From contig JALLAZ010000225.1 of NCBI GenBank assembly GCA_036939755.1, positions 1-22,445 of the forward strand: a DNA stretch of 22,445 nt, written 5' to 3'. Positions 1 to 7,914 of this stretch are shown in pieces. Below the pieces are notes generated by a model. The model saw only the letters and a program-made list of their open reading frames with translations, did no database searches and was not told the origin of the DNA. A program made the translations under genes and the position numbers. Position 1 is the stretch's first letter; the number at the start of each line of letters is the position of its first letter. The DNA is from Stephanodiscus triporus. Its lineage: Eukaryota; Bacillariophyta; Thalassiosirophyceae; Thalassiosirales; Thalassiosiraceae.

Positions 1-981
1 ATGGGGCGATGGCCTTCCTCCGGCCCGTCGCGGCCGTCGTACGACCGAGCCCCCGCCGGCGGAGGATTCGATCTCCTCCGCCGTCCCCGCCCAAACTCGG
101 ACGCCTCTTCTCGGGAGGGGGGGGGGGTACTGCGCGTGATAGACGACGACGAGGCCGCTCACGAGGCCGCGGACGTCGCCGCCTGGAGGGTGATCCAGGG
201 AGAATTTCCGTACCTCGTCGGGGGGGACGGAGCGCCGCGACAGAGTCGACCTGCCGGCGATGGCCCTCGACGACGCCCGTCAAAGTCACTTGTTGGAAAC
301 CGTCCGGCAGAGGCCGCCAACCCGACGCTCATCGAAGAGAGAGAAAGGAAGGAATGCCTCGAGAGGAGGCGTCGAATTAGCTTCCTGGAGGCGCTGGAGC
401 GCAAGTGGGAACGCATCGACGCGCGAGAGAAAGCGAGGAAGGACGTGGCCGATTCGATGTGTCGCGCGAGAGGGAAGAGGAACAGACGCTTGCGTCCGCC
501 CGACGCGAGATCGAGGAATGGCGAATCCGACAGTGGGCCGAGTGGGATCGCGCCGTCGCTTCTTCGGAACGTGAACCGAACGCAAGGGCCGCCGATGACC
601 GATGGCGAATCGATGTCGACGGCGAAATCGCCGACGCCGGGGATCGTCGTCGATCACGATGATCGCGAGGGACCGGAACTCGCGTCGCGAAACAATCGAG
701 AAGCATCCACGGGCGCCGAGGAGGAGAGAGATGCCAGGGCTGCCGCTAAGATGACGGCAAAGAGACGAAAGGCCAAGGAACGGGCCAAAGAGAGGGCGCG
801 ATTGGAAAGGTTGGAAACGGAGGAGAACGAGCGTGCAATGGCCCTCTGGAGGGAGAAGGCGGAGAGCACAAAGAAATGCTGCGCTTGTGGAGGGGGAATT
901 TTGGGGTGCGGGTTCGAGAGGTTCGGGATGGTCTTTTGCAGCACCGTGTGCGCTCGCAGTGGACCCTCTTCAAAATTTTGA
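1..981 (+). CDS. Charged coiled-coil protein with C-terminal treble-clef-like Cys motif (possibly 5' partial)
   Basis: An open frame of 326 residues begins with ATG at the first base of the window, so the true start may lie outside. I do not recognise the family. The middle (about residues 108-150) and the C-terminal third (about 235-290) are rich in Arg, Glu, Lys and Ala and look like coiled-coil helices. The last 35 residues carry a C-x2-C-G and a F-C-S-T-V-C arrangement, which resembles the zinc-binding treble clef of MYM/TRASH-type fingers; metal binding is inference. Oddly, the most protein-like translation changes frame: near 240-320 frame 2 reads better, and near 440-660 frame 3 gives a helical Glu/Arg/Trp-rich stretch, while frame 1 there is Pro/Ser/Gly-rich. 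A run of seven G at about 229-236 sits at the first switch. The reading may therefore contain indels or unrecognised introns. A nuclear or nucleic-acid role is possible but unproven. Confidence 0.5.
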   Translation: MGRWPSSGPSRPSYDRAPAGGGFDLLRRPRPNSDASSREGGGVLRVIDDDEAAHEAADVAAWRVIQGEFPYLVGGDGAPRQSRPAGDGPRRRPSKSLVGNRPAEAANPTLIEERERKECLERRRRISFLEALERKWERIDAREKARKDVADSMCRARGKRNRRLRPPDARSRNGESDSGPSGIAPSLLRNVNRTQGPPMTDGESMSTAKSPTPGIVVDHDDREGPELASRNNREASTGAEEERDARAAAKMTAKRRKAKERAKERARLERLETEENERAMALWREKAESTKKCCACGGGILGCGFERFGMVFCSTVCARSGPSSKF

Positions 982-1137
982 GCGAGTGAATTGAGCATTC
1001 TTCACACTGACTGATGAATCCAGTGCCAGGACGGATTTTTGACGGCGAATCGATAACTTAGAGAGTATTGGAGGTATGGTATGGCCGAGGTGAACTACAC
1101 TCTATGAAGAAAGCGGCATAAGGAATCCATTGCCTCC

Positions 1138-2000
1138 AATGATGGTGATAGTATCAATCATGAGGATGATTTTAGCAGAAGAAGCCGCTGTCGCCGCAAA
1201 AAATGGCCATGGATGAAATGGGCGTATCAGCATCCTACCCCACCTCGCGGTTGCTGCACGGTGTCGTCCCTCCGTTCCTAGTCAAGAGAGGCAAAATGCT
1301 ATCAAACAAAAACGCCGAGAAGGAGATTCATTTGAGATCCAAGATGAGGCTCCTGAGAAGGAAAAGTGATGGATGGCACGCGCTGCTACGATAAGCTGCT
1401 GTGCATGTTCGAGCGTCCGATCGAGAACCCTGTCAAGATGTTGCAGACTACTGGAAGGTTGGTATCATCTCTGACTTTTCATGTATGAACTGAGATGAGA
1501 TTGGAGGTATTCATGATCATCGGATGCATGGAATGATATGTAAATCGGTCGGAGCTATTTTCGTCGCCTCCCCTTCACGAGGCCGTTATATGGAATGGGC
1601 GTACGCAAAACTGCAACAATCATTGAGGATGCTGTTCTAGTTTTTCGATTGGTACCAATGCTGGTATTGGTTTGATTGAGTCTAGTGCCTTCAATGCGTT
1701 GAATCGACAAATGCCGCCAGTACCCGGTGCCGATGGATTCATGCAGAGGTATCTCGGGTGGGACCTTGAGAGGAGTCGATGGCAGGGGTATAGTAGAAAT
1801 AGCAGGGACGAATGAGGTAGTAACACTGGCAACTTAGATGGGATGGAACACAACAAGGAAGGCTTATGAAACAAAACTGACAAGAGAGGAAAGAACTGGT
1901 ATTCATGATGAGAGGGTTGATCGATATGATCAAATGATCGAAAGAGAAAAATACAAAATAAGATCTTCTCCCCCCCCTGAACTACTTGTTATCTATTTTA
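1138..2000 (+). pseudogene. Possible decayed coding region, several frames
   Basis: No single long frame exists here, but consecutive stretches in different + frames read like protein. They include a basic Arg/Lys/Trp-rich segment at about 1138-1280, a Gln/Lys/Glu-rich piece at 1283-1368, a segment starting with ATG at 1369 with the string CYDKLLCMFERPIENP, a segment around 1560-1650, one around 1640-1825 containing GADGFMQRYLGWDLE, and a charged helical piece at 1838-1970. They are separated by stops and frame changes. I infer an old gene or mobile-element ORF broken by indels, or an exon-rich gene whose introns I cannot place. No conserved family motif was recognised. The base composition is clearly more AT-rich than the neighbouring intact genes. 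Chance frames in noncoding DNA remain possible. Confidence 0.22.
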
Positions 2001-2182
2001 GAGTCCTACTAATCTCGCAAATCTTGAGGAAGCACCAGTGTGTGTATGTCTTGAAGAAGGAAGATGAAAGGTGATCTCTCGGTCATTACTTGATGTTGTG
2101 GAATAAGGCAAGTGGTCTCGTGAATGAAACACATATGTGTGAGTGACGGTAACAATAATAATAATGAAGCACACGTCAAATA

Positions 2183-2684
2183 TTACGTACCAGTTGCATC
2201 ATCTTCAACAGAAACAGTAGAAAGCCGACCAGAAGCATAATAGTAAGGTGCACATCTCCACGGCGATGAAGGGACATATTGAATTTCGATTCGACTGCAA
2301 GCTAGTGGCTGTGCACCTACATCCACAAGGGATGAGCAGGTGCAGGACATCACCGTAATGTCCAAGGTTACTCGAGCTTTGTAGAAAGCAACCAAATAGC
2401 GAGTGATTCAATAAAGGCTCCGATCGTCGCAACGTGAAGATGAGGGCGATAGTTAAAGAGTTTGTCATCTCTGGATTTGGTGTCGGACCATAACATCCAT
2501 GCCCGACGTAGACAGCATCGTCCGTGTCCGATTGATTGTCCCCTGCGATCAGTCCCTGCGACCATCCATCCAAAGCGCCTGACCGAGCAGGCCTACCTTC
2601 CATCTTGAAAATCTTGACCTTGACACACACTGTACTTCCACTCACGACCGTAGATCCCCACCCTCTGACAGACAATGCCCCCAT
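2183..2684 (-). other. Weak minus-strand coding traces, unassigned
   Basis: Three overlapping minus-strand frames are open across this stretch: 2205-2684 (159 codons), 2368-2565 and 2183-2395. None carries a motif I recognise, and the plausible peptide passes from one frame to another. This could be a decayed exon or chance. Between 982 and 2183 and from here to 2790 I see no other supported gene, RNA or regulatory element apart from short AT-rich runs such as the AAT triplets near 2153-2166. Confidence 0.15.
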
Positions 2685-2790
2685 CTCCTTGTCGCCATCG
2701 ACGCCATCTCCTCCATCTCCTTGCTTCCATCAATGCCACCCTCACTACCACTCCAACTCCCAACTCTACTAGTCAAGTCTGATAGTGACC

Positions 2791-3459
2791 CTACCTCCGA
2801 CGAGCCGCCGAACTCATGGCCCAATAGCGGCCATCGAGACTTGACTCCAGCTCCTTGTGAAGCCGTCGGCCTTCTGTGCTCGTCTCACGTGGAGGTTGCT
2901 CGTCCCTTGCTGTTCTAGAAATGGAAAGAGGAGGGTTTGGATCGAACGAGATGTTCAGTGGATCATTCTTTCTGTTATCCAATGCACGGCAGATGGTATA
3001 GTTGGCAATGACAGCTTTACACCTCGTGTTGAAACCTTGACGGTACACTTCTTCGACATGCCGGATGCGCGTGGATTCTTCAAGGAGAGCTCCCCACTTG
3101 GCATCCTCACCAGTGGCTCGGAGTCTGTGTGCTTCGCACCAGTTGCCAGTGGAGGTGGCCAAGTTGTACGGCGATGGCGTAGCAATCTCATCATTATACA
3201 GCTTGGTCACGTCATCCCAAACAGCTCGTGTCTCAACGTCCAAACTCGAGGCGGCTTGGAGACAAGCTGGGATGGCAGCTTTGGCAATGGTGTTGTTGTT
3301 GTCGTTGACATCAACCAATGCATGGCGGAGGGCATTGCCGGCGATGATCAAGGCACAAGTTGCGATGAAGAAAGGGCGAAGTAGTCCCGATCGAGGGGGT
3401 GATACCACAAGGGCATCGATGTAGAATGCCGCTAGGGCATGAGCATTGAAGCAATCCAT
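2791..3459 (-). CDS. Hypothetical protein, 222 aa
   Basis: The frame is open further upstream to 3750, but I choose the ATG at 3459 because it is followed at once by ordered protein-like sequence, while the upstream part overlaps a TTGCAA repeat and looks like leader DNA. Residues about 25-45 (RPFFIATCALIIAGNAL) form a short hydrophobic helix that could be a membrane anchor or signal-anchor. The middle is helical and acidic (VWDDVTKLYNDEIATP), with several Cys residues. The C-terminus is basic and Pro-rich, ending in RRR. No family is recognised. It lies in an AT-richer, gene-poor stretch beside decayed fragments, so it may be an orphan gene, an exon of a larger gene, or chance. Confidence 0.33.
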   Translation of the reverse strand: MDCFNAHALAAFYIDALVVSPPRSGLLRPFFIATCALIIAGNALRHALVDVNDNNNTIAKAAIPACLQAASSLDVETRAVWDDVTKLYNDEIATPSPYNLATSTGNWCEAHRLRATGEDAKWGALLEESTRIRHVEEVYRQGFNTRCKAVIANYTICRALDNRKNDPLNISFDPNPPLSISRTARDEQPPRETSTEGRRLHKELESSLDGRYWAMSSAARRR

Positions 3460-3464
3460 GTTGT

Positions 3465-3485
3465 TTGCAATTGCAATTGCAATTG
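3465..3485. repeat. TTGCAA hexanucleotide repeat, 3.5 copies
   Basis: TTGCAA is repeated three full times followed by TTG. The unit is self-complementary, so the tract can fold on either strand. It lies six bases upstream of the chosen ATG of the hypothetical gene ending at 2791 and would fall in its 5' leader. Confidence 0.85.
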
Positions 3486-3553
3486 AAGGCTTTTTGTGAG
3501 TTTGGGGAAGTGAAGGACCACAAGTGAATTGCACCACAGCGTGCTCTGTTGTA

Positions 3554-3590
3554 AGTTGATATTTTTCACTATGGTCAGTTGATATTTTTC
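3554..3590. repeat. 14-bp direct repeat pair
   Basis: AGTTGATATTTTTC occurs at 3554-3567 and again at 3577-3590, with start points 23 bp apart. This could be a short regulatory duplication upstream of the minus-strand hypothetical gene, or a replication-slippage scar. No function can be assigned from sequence alone. Confidence 0.7.
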
Positions 3591-3694
3591 CACGCTGACC
3601 AATCAAAAGAATGGAATCAATTCCACACCCGTAGTACAGCCCCTTATGAAGTTGATTGTCACGAGAGAGTCGAGCATCGACCCTAACCCTATTG

Positions 3695-3952
3695 ATGCCC
3701 AACAACGTCCACGGCGTGCCCGTGCTCGACCATGATGCTGGCGTTATCAAGAAGCTGTTCCCGGCGCATGATGACGCAATTCAGCATGTAATGGCCTTCT
3801 ATCACCGCCTTCATGAGTATCTCTAGCGTACCGAGGCAGGTCTCAAGCATGGCCAGGTCCGTAAAAGTCTTGGATTGCGAGAAACTGTTGACGAGGTAAT
3901 TTCACGAGTACGATACAGCAGCGGAACAAACGAGGCCGGCTGTCGAGGATAA
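3695..3952 (+). pseudogene. Short ORF with in-frame TAG, probable gene fragment
   Basis: From ATG at 3695 the frame encodes 43 protein-like residues (including HGVPVLDHDAGVIKKLF) and meets TAG at 3824. The same frame then continues with equally protein-like sequence (for example GLKHGQVRKSLGLRETVDE) to TAA at 3950. A single nonsense change in a formerly longer frame explains this best. A tiny intron is unlikely because no donor and acceptor of usable size flank the stop. I do not recognise the family. Between 3953 and 4019 I see only AT-rich spacer. Confidence 0.3.
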
Positions 3953-4019
3953 AGTTGATGGATAAGTAAATAGTTGTGTTGTTGTTCTGGATTACTTATT
4001 TATCTCGTATGCTGAACAA

Positions 4020-7000
4020 TCAATGTGGAAGTAGTAAACATGATGATGTAAGAAGAATGATTCTCGTCAGAAGACGACTCCTCCCCAGAGTGTGCGCTCC
4101 ATCTGATTTTACGGTTGTAAAGTCTAGCCATTGACTTATACTTTCGTCAGTGTATGTAGCTTCTGCTGATTTGGCACTATCGTTCCTTTGTGTCAGCTCT
4201 TTTCCCTCTACATCCACTTCATATCCTTCAAGATGACTGTCAGACGCTGTCAAGGAGTCTCCTCCGCCAAGCGGGCCTTCTTCCCCATCAAACGCCGAAG
4301 CATTTAAAGTACCAGAGTGAGCTGCCGGAGATTGAACTGAGAAAGTCGCCATGACATTTGATCCGTTTGTTATCGTTGGCAGTGTCGGCTTTGGCAGTGG
4401 AGGTAGAGCCGGCGCAGTTGGCGCCGCTGTTACTGATTGCGGAATCGCGTCGTTCTGGGTGCCAGGATCTCTCCATGGGCTGGGCGTGGGTGTTTCTGTT
4501 GTTATGCCACTCCCAGTGGAAACACCGGCCTCGCTCTCTGGCTCATCACCCACCTCTTCCTCCTCGATGATATTACCGAATTGATCGTATTTGATTTTGT
4601 CCTTGCATCCCGTGTCGGCAAAGCAGGTTTGGCCCACGGGACACTCTGGATCCTCCCCGGATGGGCATGGCCTGTTGCACGATGTCACGGCGTGCTCCCA
4701 ATTCGTACCGCAGTAAAAGCCCTGTTGAGTGGATGATACCGTTGGACACGAAATTTCCCAGATCGAATTCGTGTTGCAATAGATGACGCCGGGGCCGCAG
4801 CTTCCATATCGTGATCGACACCACGATTCGACTTCGCATGGCTCGCCTGTGCAGGAATACTCGTTTGTTTCCGCCGTCGAGTCTACGGAAGCGATGCTCA
4901 CTTGGACGCCCGCCTCGGACGGAGTGGGCGTAGGAGCAGCTGTGATGACTGCCAAGTCTGGCGAGTCTGGCTCCGCATTTTCGACATCTTGACCTTCCGT
5001 CGGCTCCGTAACGTCCGATTGTTCGCACGGCTGATATTTGGGGCACGTGACTTTGCCTTTGCCAAGGGGTTTATCCTTGACAAACTGTGTTTCGTCGTCT
5101 ACTTGAAGTAATTGGTCCGTTGTGGTGATATCGACCCAGCTACTCGGGAAGTAGGATGGCAACGAGGAGGTGGCCATTTCCGTGGGACTGCCCGTTGATC
5201 TACTCGTTATCGTTGGATATGGCGTCAACGCCAATGAAGACGTAGGTCCGTTGGTCGGTTCCTTGGTCGGCGGCGCCACCTCGCCGGGCGGCATCGATTC
5301 CGGTACCGACGCCGATGATGCGACGCCAGAAGTGGGCCGGGCCGGCGACGCGGCGGGCCTAGTTCCGTCCGCCCCCCCTTCGCTTCCATCGATCACCGAT
5401 GATGCCTCGGAAGCTACGACGCCGCACTCGTCCGCCACGACGCAAACCTCGTCCTCGGTACAGAACCAGTCGTCGCCCGTTTCGATGTACTGATTGTAGC
5501 AGTCCGTTAGAATGTCGCAGTCTTCGACCGGCACTTGATACCCCCCTTCGACCGATTCCCTCGACGCGCACCGGTGGCTCGATCGACCGTCGCCGCCGCC
5601 CTCGACTACAACCCCGCCGTCGCCGTCCGAGGGATCCGGCAGCGATGATACGGAGGAGGTTTCCTCCTCGGATGCATCGGAGGGCGTTGGCGTTGTCTGC
5701 GAGGGTATGGAGAAGGGGTTCTCGCCACTCCCCGGCTTTTGCGTGGGCGTCGTCTCCCCCTCCTCGCCGTCGCCTTCCTCGCCGCCACACCCGAACTCCA
5801 CGCTCTCGCTGTCGTAAAAAGTCGAGCCGCTCTTGATCAGTTCCCCCTGATACCTGACCTCGTACCCCCCCTCGCCGTGATCGCAGCACAGCCCGTCCCC
5901 CCCGTCGTCCCTGATCGTGAACACGCGACATCCCACGATCGGGTTCACGCAGTGCGTCACGGTAGTGGTCTCCCCCGCCACGAGTCCCGACGACAACGAC
6001 GTAGCGTTCGACGCGTTCGACGGTAGGGCGGAGGAGGATAGGACTTCCGTCCCGTTGGTATCGACGACGTCCCACGAGATCTCCTTCGGCCAGTTGTCGG
6101 GTGTGATCGCGATCTCCAACACGCCCTTGCACTGTGCGCCGTCCGCCCCGGACCCGTCCCCGCCCTCGACCCCGTCCGCGAATCCATCGGCGTCGGTGAC
6201 CGCGATCGGATCCCCGAACTGATCGAACCCGGGCACCCATCCCGATGGATCCTCGCCGTACCCCCTCTCCTCCGGACATCCCGTGAAGGCGAAGCACGTC
6301 TCGTCTCCCGGACACTCAGGGTCCTCGCCCGATGGGCAACGCTTTCGGCACGACGACGTCACGTCGGACCACGAGTTGCCGCAGAAGAACCCCAGCTGCA
6401 CGTCCGTTAGGGCCTTGGTGGCCGCCGCCGTGGGCGCCGCGGTCGTGATCGTCGCCGTGGGGGCGTAGCTCGTCGTGGGCGACGGCGTGGGCATCTGACT
6501 CGTCGACGGATGGGCGGTGCGGGCGTCGCAGTTGGACGTGTCGAAGCAAACCTCGCCCAACTCGCCGCACTCCAGCATCGTCCTGCAGTTGAGATGACAC
6601 CGGCCGTTCGCGTCGTTCCAAGTTTTGCCGCAGAACTTGTGATCGGCCGGGTCGTTGGAGAAGAGGGGTCGGACCGGCGCCAATGTGGGCGCGACCGTCG
6701 AGTTCGTCGTCGCGGCCGCCGATCCGTCGGGGACGTCCCCGACGAAGGACTTGCCGCCCCCGTCCATGGAGTCGCACGCCGTGTCCGCGTAGCAGATCGT
6801 GGGGATGCTGTTGCCGTCCCGATCGACGAACGGCAGGCACTCGTCGTCGCGTCCGCTCCGGCAGTTCTGCCGCGTCGGACACCCAATAGACGCGTCCTCG
6901 TAGGACGTGCCGCAGAAAAACTTGTCTTCCTTACCTCCGGACCAGGTCACGACGTACGGCGCGCCGAGGACGCGCGCCGTGGGGTAGAACGAGAGGAACA

Positions 7001-7193
7001 GGGAGGGCAGGAGGAGTGGACTCGGTCGTCGCGACGGCAGTCGTCGTCGTTGTGGCGTCCTCCCGCCTGGGAAACGGACGACCGCCGTCGTGGAGCTCGC
7101 GCCGACGTCGTCGTCGTCGCGACGGCGCCGCCGACGGCCCGCCCGATGACGCGTCGCGTGGATCGTCGTCCTTGCGTCGTTATCGCGATTCAT
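4020..7193 (-). CDS. Secreted modular Cys-rich surface/cell-wall-type protein, probably GPI-anchored
   Basis: This is a single-exon protein of 1057 residues. A basic N-terminal region of about 52 residues precedes a hydrophobic core (LLLPSLFLSFY, about 57-68), which I read as a signal peptide or signal-anchor with an unusually long n-region; no later Met offers a better start. Four modules follow the pattern F-C-G-x-x-W/Y-x-x-A/V ... C ... C-x-S-G-x-D-x-E-C ... C-F-A-x-T-x-C, at about residues 92-135, 185-225, 268-310 and 824-865 (module 2 is degenerate). Residues about 352-468 form another Cys-rich domain with the string DDGGDGLCCDHGEGGYEV. A further Cys cluster lies near 540-590. The linkers are Thr/Pro/Ser-rich and likely O-glycosylated. 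The C-terminus ends in a hydrophobic stretch (LLTRIILLTSSCLLLPH) typical of GPI-anchor signals. Similar Cys modules occur in diatom secreted and wall-associated proteins. Carbohydrate (chitin-like) binding is plausible but not shown here. Confidence 0.85.
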   Translation of the reverse strand: MNRDNDARTTIHATRHRAGRRRRRRDDDDVGASSTTAVVRFPGGRTPQRRRLPSRRPSPLLLPSLFLSFYPTARVLGAPYVVTWSGGKEDKFFCGTSYEDASIGCPTRQNCRSGRDDECLPFVDRDGNSIPTICYADTACDSMDGGGKSFVGDVPDGSAAATTNSTVAPTLAPVRPLFSNDPADHKFCGKTWNDANGRCHLNCRTMLECGELGEVCFDTSNCDARTAHPSTSQMPTPSPTTSYAPTATITTAAPTAAATKALTDVQLGFFCGNSWSDVTSSCRKRCPSGEDPECPGDETCFAFTGCPEERGYGEDPSGWVPGFDQFGDPIAVTDADGFADGVEGGDGSGADGAQCKGVLEIAITPDNWPKEISWDVVDTNGTEVLSSSALPSNASNATSLSSGLVAGETTTVTHCVNPIVGCRVFTIRDDGGDGLCCDHGEGGYEVRYQGELIKSGSTFYDSESVEFGCGGEEGDGEEGETTPTQKPGSGENPFSIPSQTTPTPSDASEEETSSVSSLPDPSDGDGGVVVEGGGDGRSSHRCASRESVEGGYQVPVEDCDILTDCYNQYIETGDDWFCTEDEVCVVADECGVVASEASSVIDGSEGGADGTRPAASPARPTSGVASSASVPESMPPGEVAPPTKEPTNGPTSSLALTPYPTITSRSTGSPTEMATSSLPSYFPSSWVDITTTDQLLQVDDETQFVKDKPLGKGKVTCPKYQPCEQSDVTEPTEGQDVENAEPDSPDLAVITAAPTPTPSEAGVQVSIASVDSTAETNEYSCTGEPCEVESWCRSRYGSCGPGVIYCNTNSIWEISCPTVSSTQQGFYCGTNWEHAVTSCNRPCPSGEDPECPVGQTCFADTGCKDKIKYDQFGNIIEEEEVGDEPESEAGVSTGSGITTETPTPSPWRDPGTQNDAIPQSVTAAPTAPALPPLPKPTLPTITNGSNVMATFSVQSPAAHSGTLNASAFDGEEGPLGGGDSLTASDSHLEGYEVDVEGKELTQRNDSAKSAEATYTDESISQWLDFTTVKSDGAHTLGRSRLLTRIILLTSSCLLLPH

Positions 7194-7914
7194 TTTTATT
7201 CTATATTCTATTCTGTTTACTTATCTCTCCATCGTGACCGCATGAAAAAATAACATTGAGTCGTCGTTTCGAACTCTGTCCGTTCGGATCGTGCCTTGTG
7301 TCGTCCGGGGCCGGATCGGATCCCCGAAGGGCTGTTGTGCGCTTGTGTCGGACACGGACAAAAATGCCTCCCCAAAGAAGAAAAAGATGCCCAGCAAGAA
7401 TCGACGCACTACTACTCTACCTATCTACCTGGTGGAAATTGCAAATCAATCATAAAAAAAATATAAACTTATATCCTCTAAAGACATTTAATAGTGCAAT
7501 CGTTTAGTTCATTCCCTTCTGGTCAGTTTGATATATGATACCTCCCTCTAGGGGGAAACGGGGTTATCATTCTCAACGTGAGCCATGAATGAGCGCGTAT
7601 GTGTCACGTGAAGGCCAAATATTGCCACAATCTAGAGTGTTATTGCATCACATTCGTGAACTAGTAATACCCCGATCGGGGGTGGTGGTGGGCAGTCCAC
7701 ACCACATGGACGCTCTCATCATGGCTCGGACCACCGAATGCATGGTTTAGCGCGATGGAGGAGGAAGATGGTAGCACAGATACAGGAGGTGATAATAAAA
7801 TAACATTAGATAAAGAATAATTAGTTATTAAATCAGCAATAGTTCGTCGCCTACGATACCATACCTTGCCCGCCTTTCTTGTTAATGTCTAACCAGAAAT
7901 TTTGGGCAAGAATG
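7194..7914. other. Spacer between two minus-strand genes
   Basis: The first 60 bases upstream of the 7193 start are AT-rich (repeated TTTATT/TATTCT words) and probably hold the core promoter and leader of the Cys-rich protein gene. A perfect TCACGTGA palindrome at 7604-7611 contains the CACGTG G-box/E-box core used by bZIP and bHLH factors. A near-palindrome with the core CTAG lies near 7545-7560. AT-rich sequence around 7450-7500 and 7790-7840 may serve 3' end formation for the upstream gene. No gene is supported; a minus-strand frame at 7221-7409 resembles a signal peptide but has no ATG. Confidence 0.5.

Noticed and set aside
3680..3690. ACCCTAACCCT, telomere-like
   Set aside because: Less than two full units; a chance occurrence, not a telomere or interstitial array.
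5359..6315. Minus-strand frame of 318 codons inside the Cys-rich gene
   Set aside because: It is an out-of-frame Arg/Gly-rich shadow; the Cys modules are all in the 4020-7193 frame.
7221..7409. Minus-strand frame resembling a signal peptide just upstream of the Cys-rich gene
   Set aside because: It has only a GTG start with a stop shortly before it and no ATG; I could not place a convincing splice that joins it to the downstream gene.
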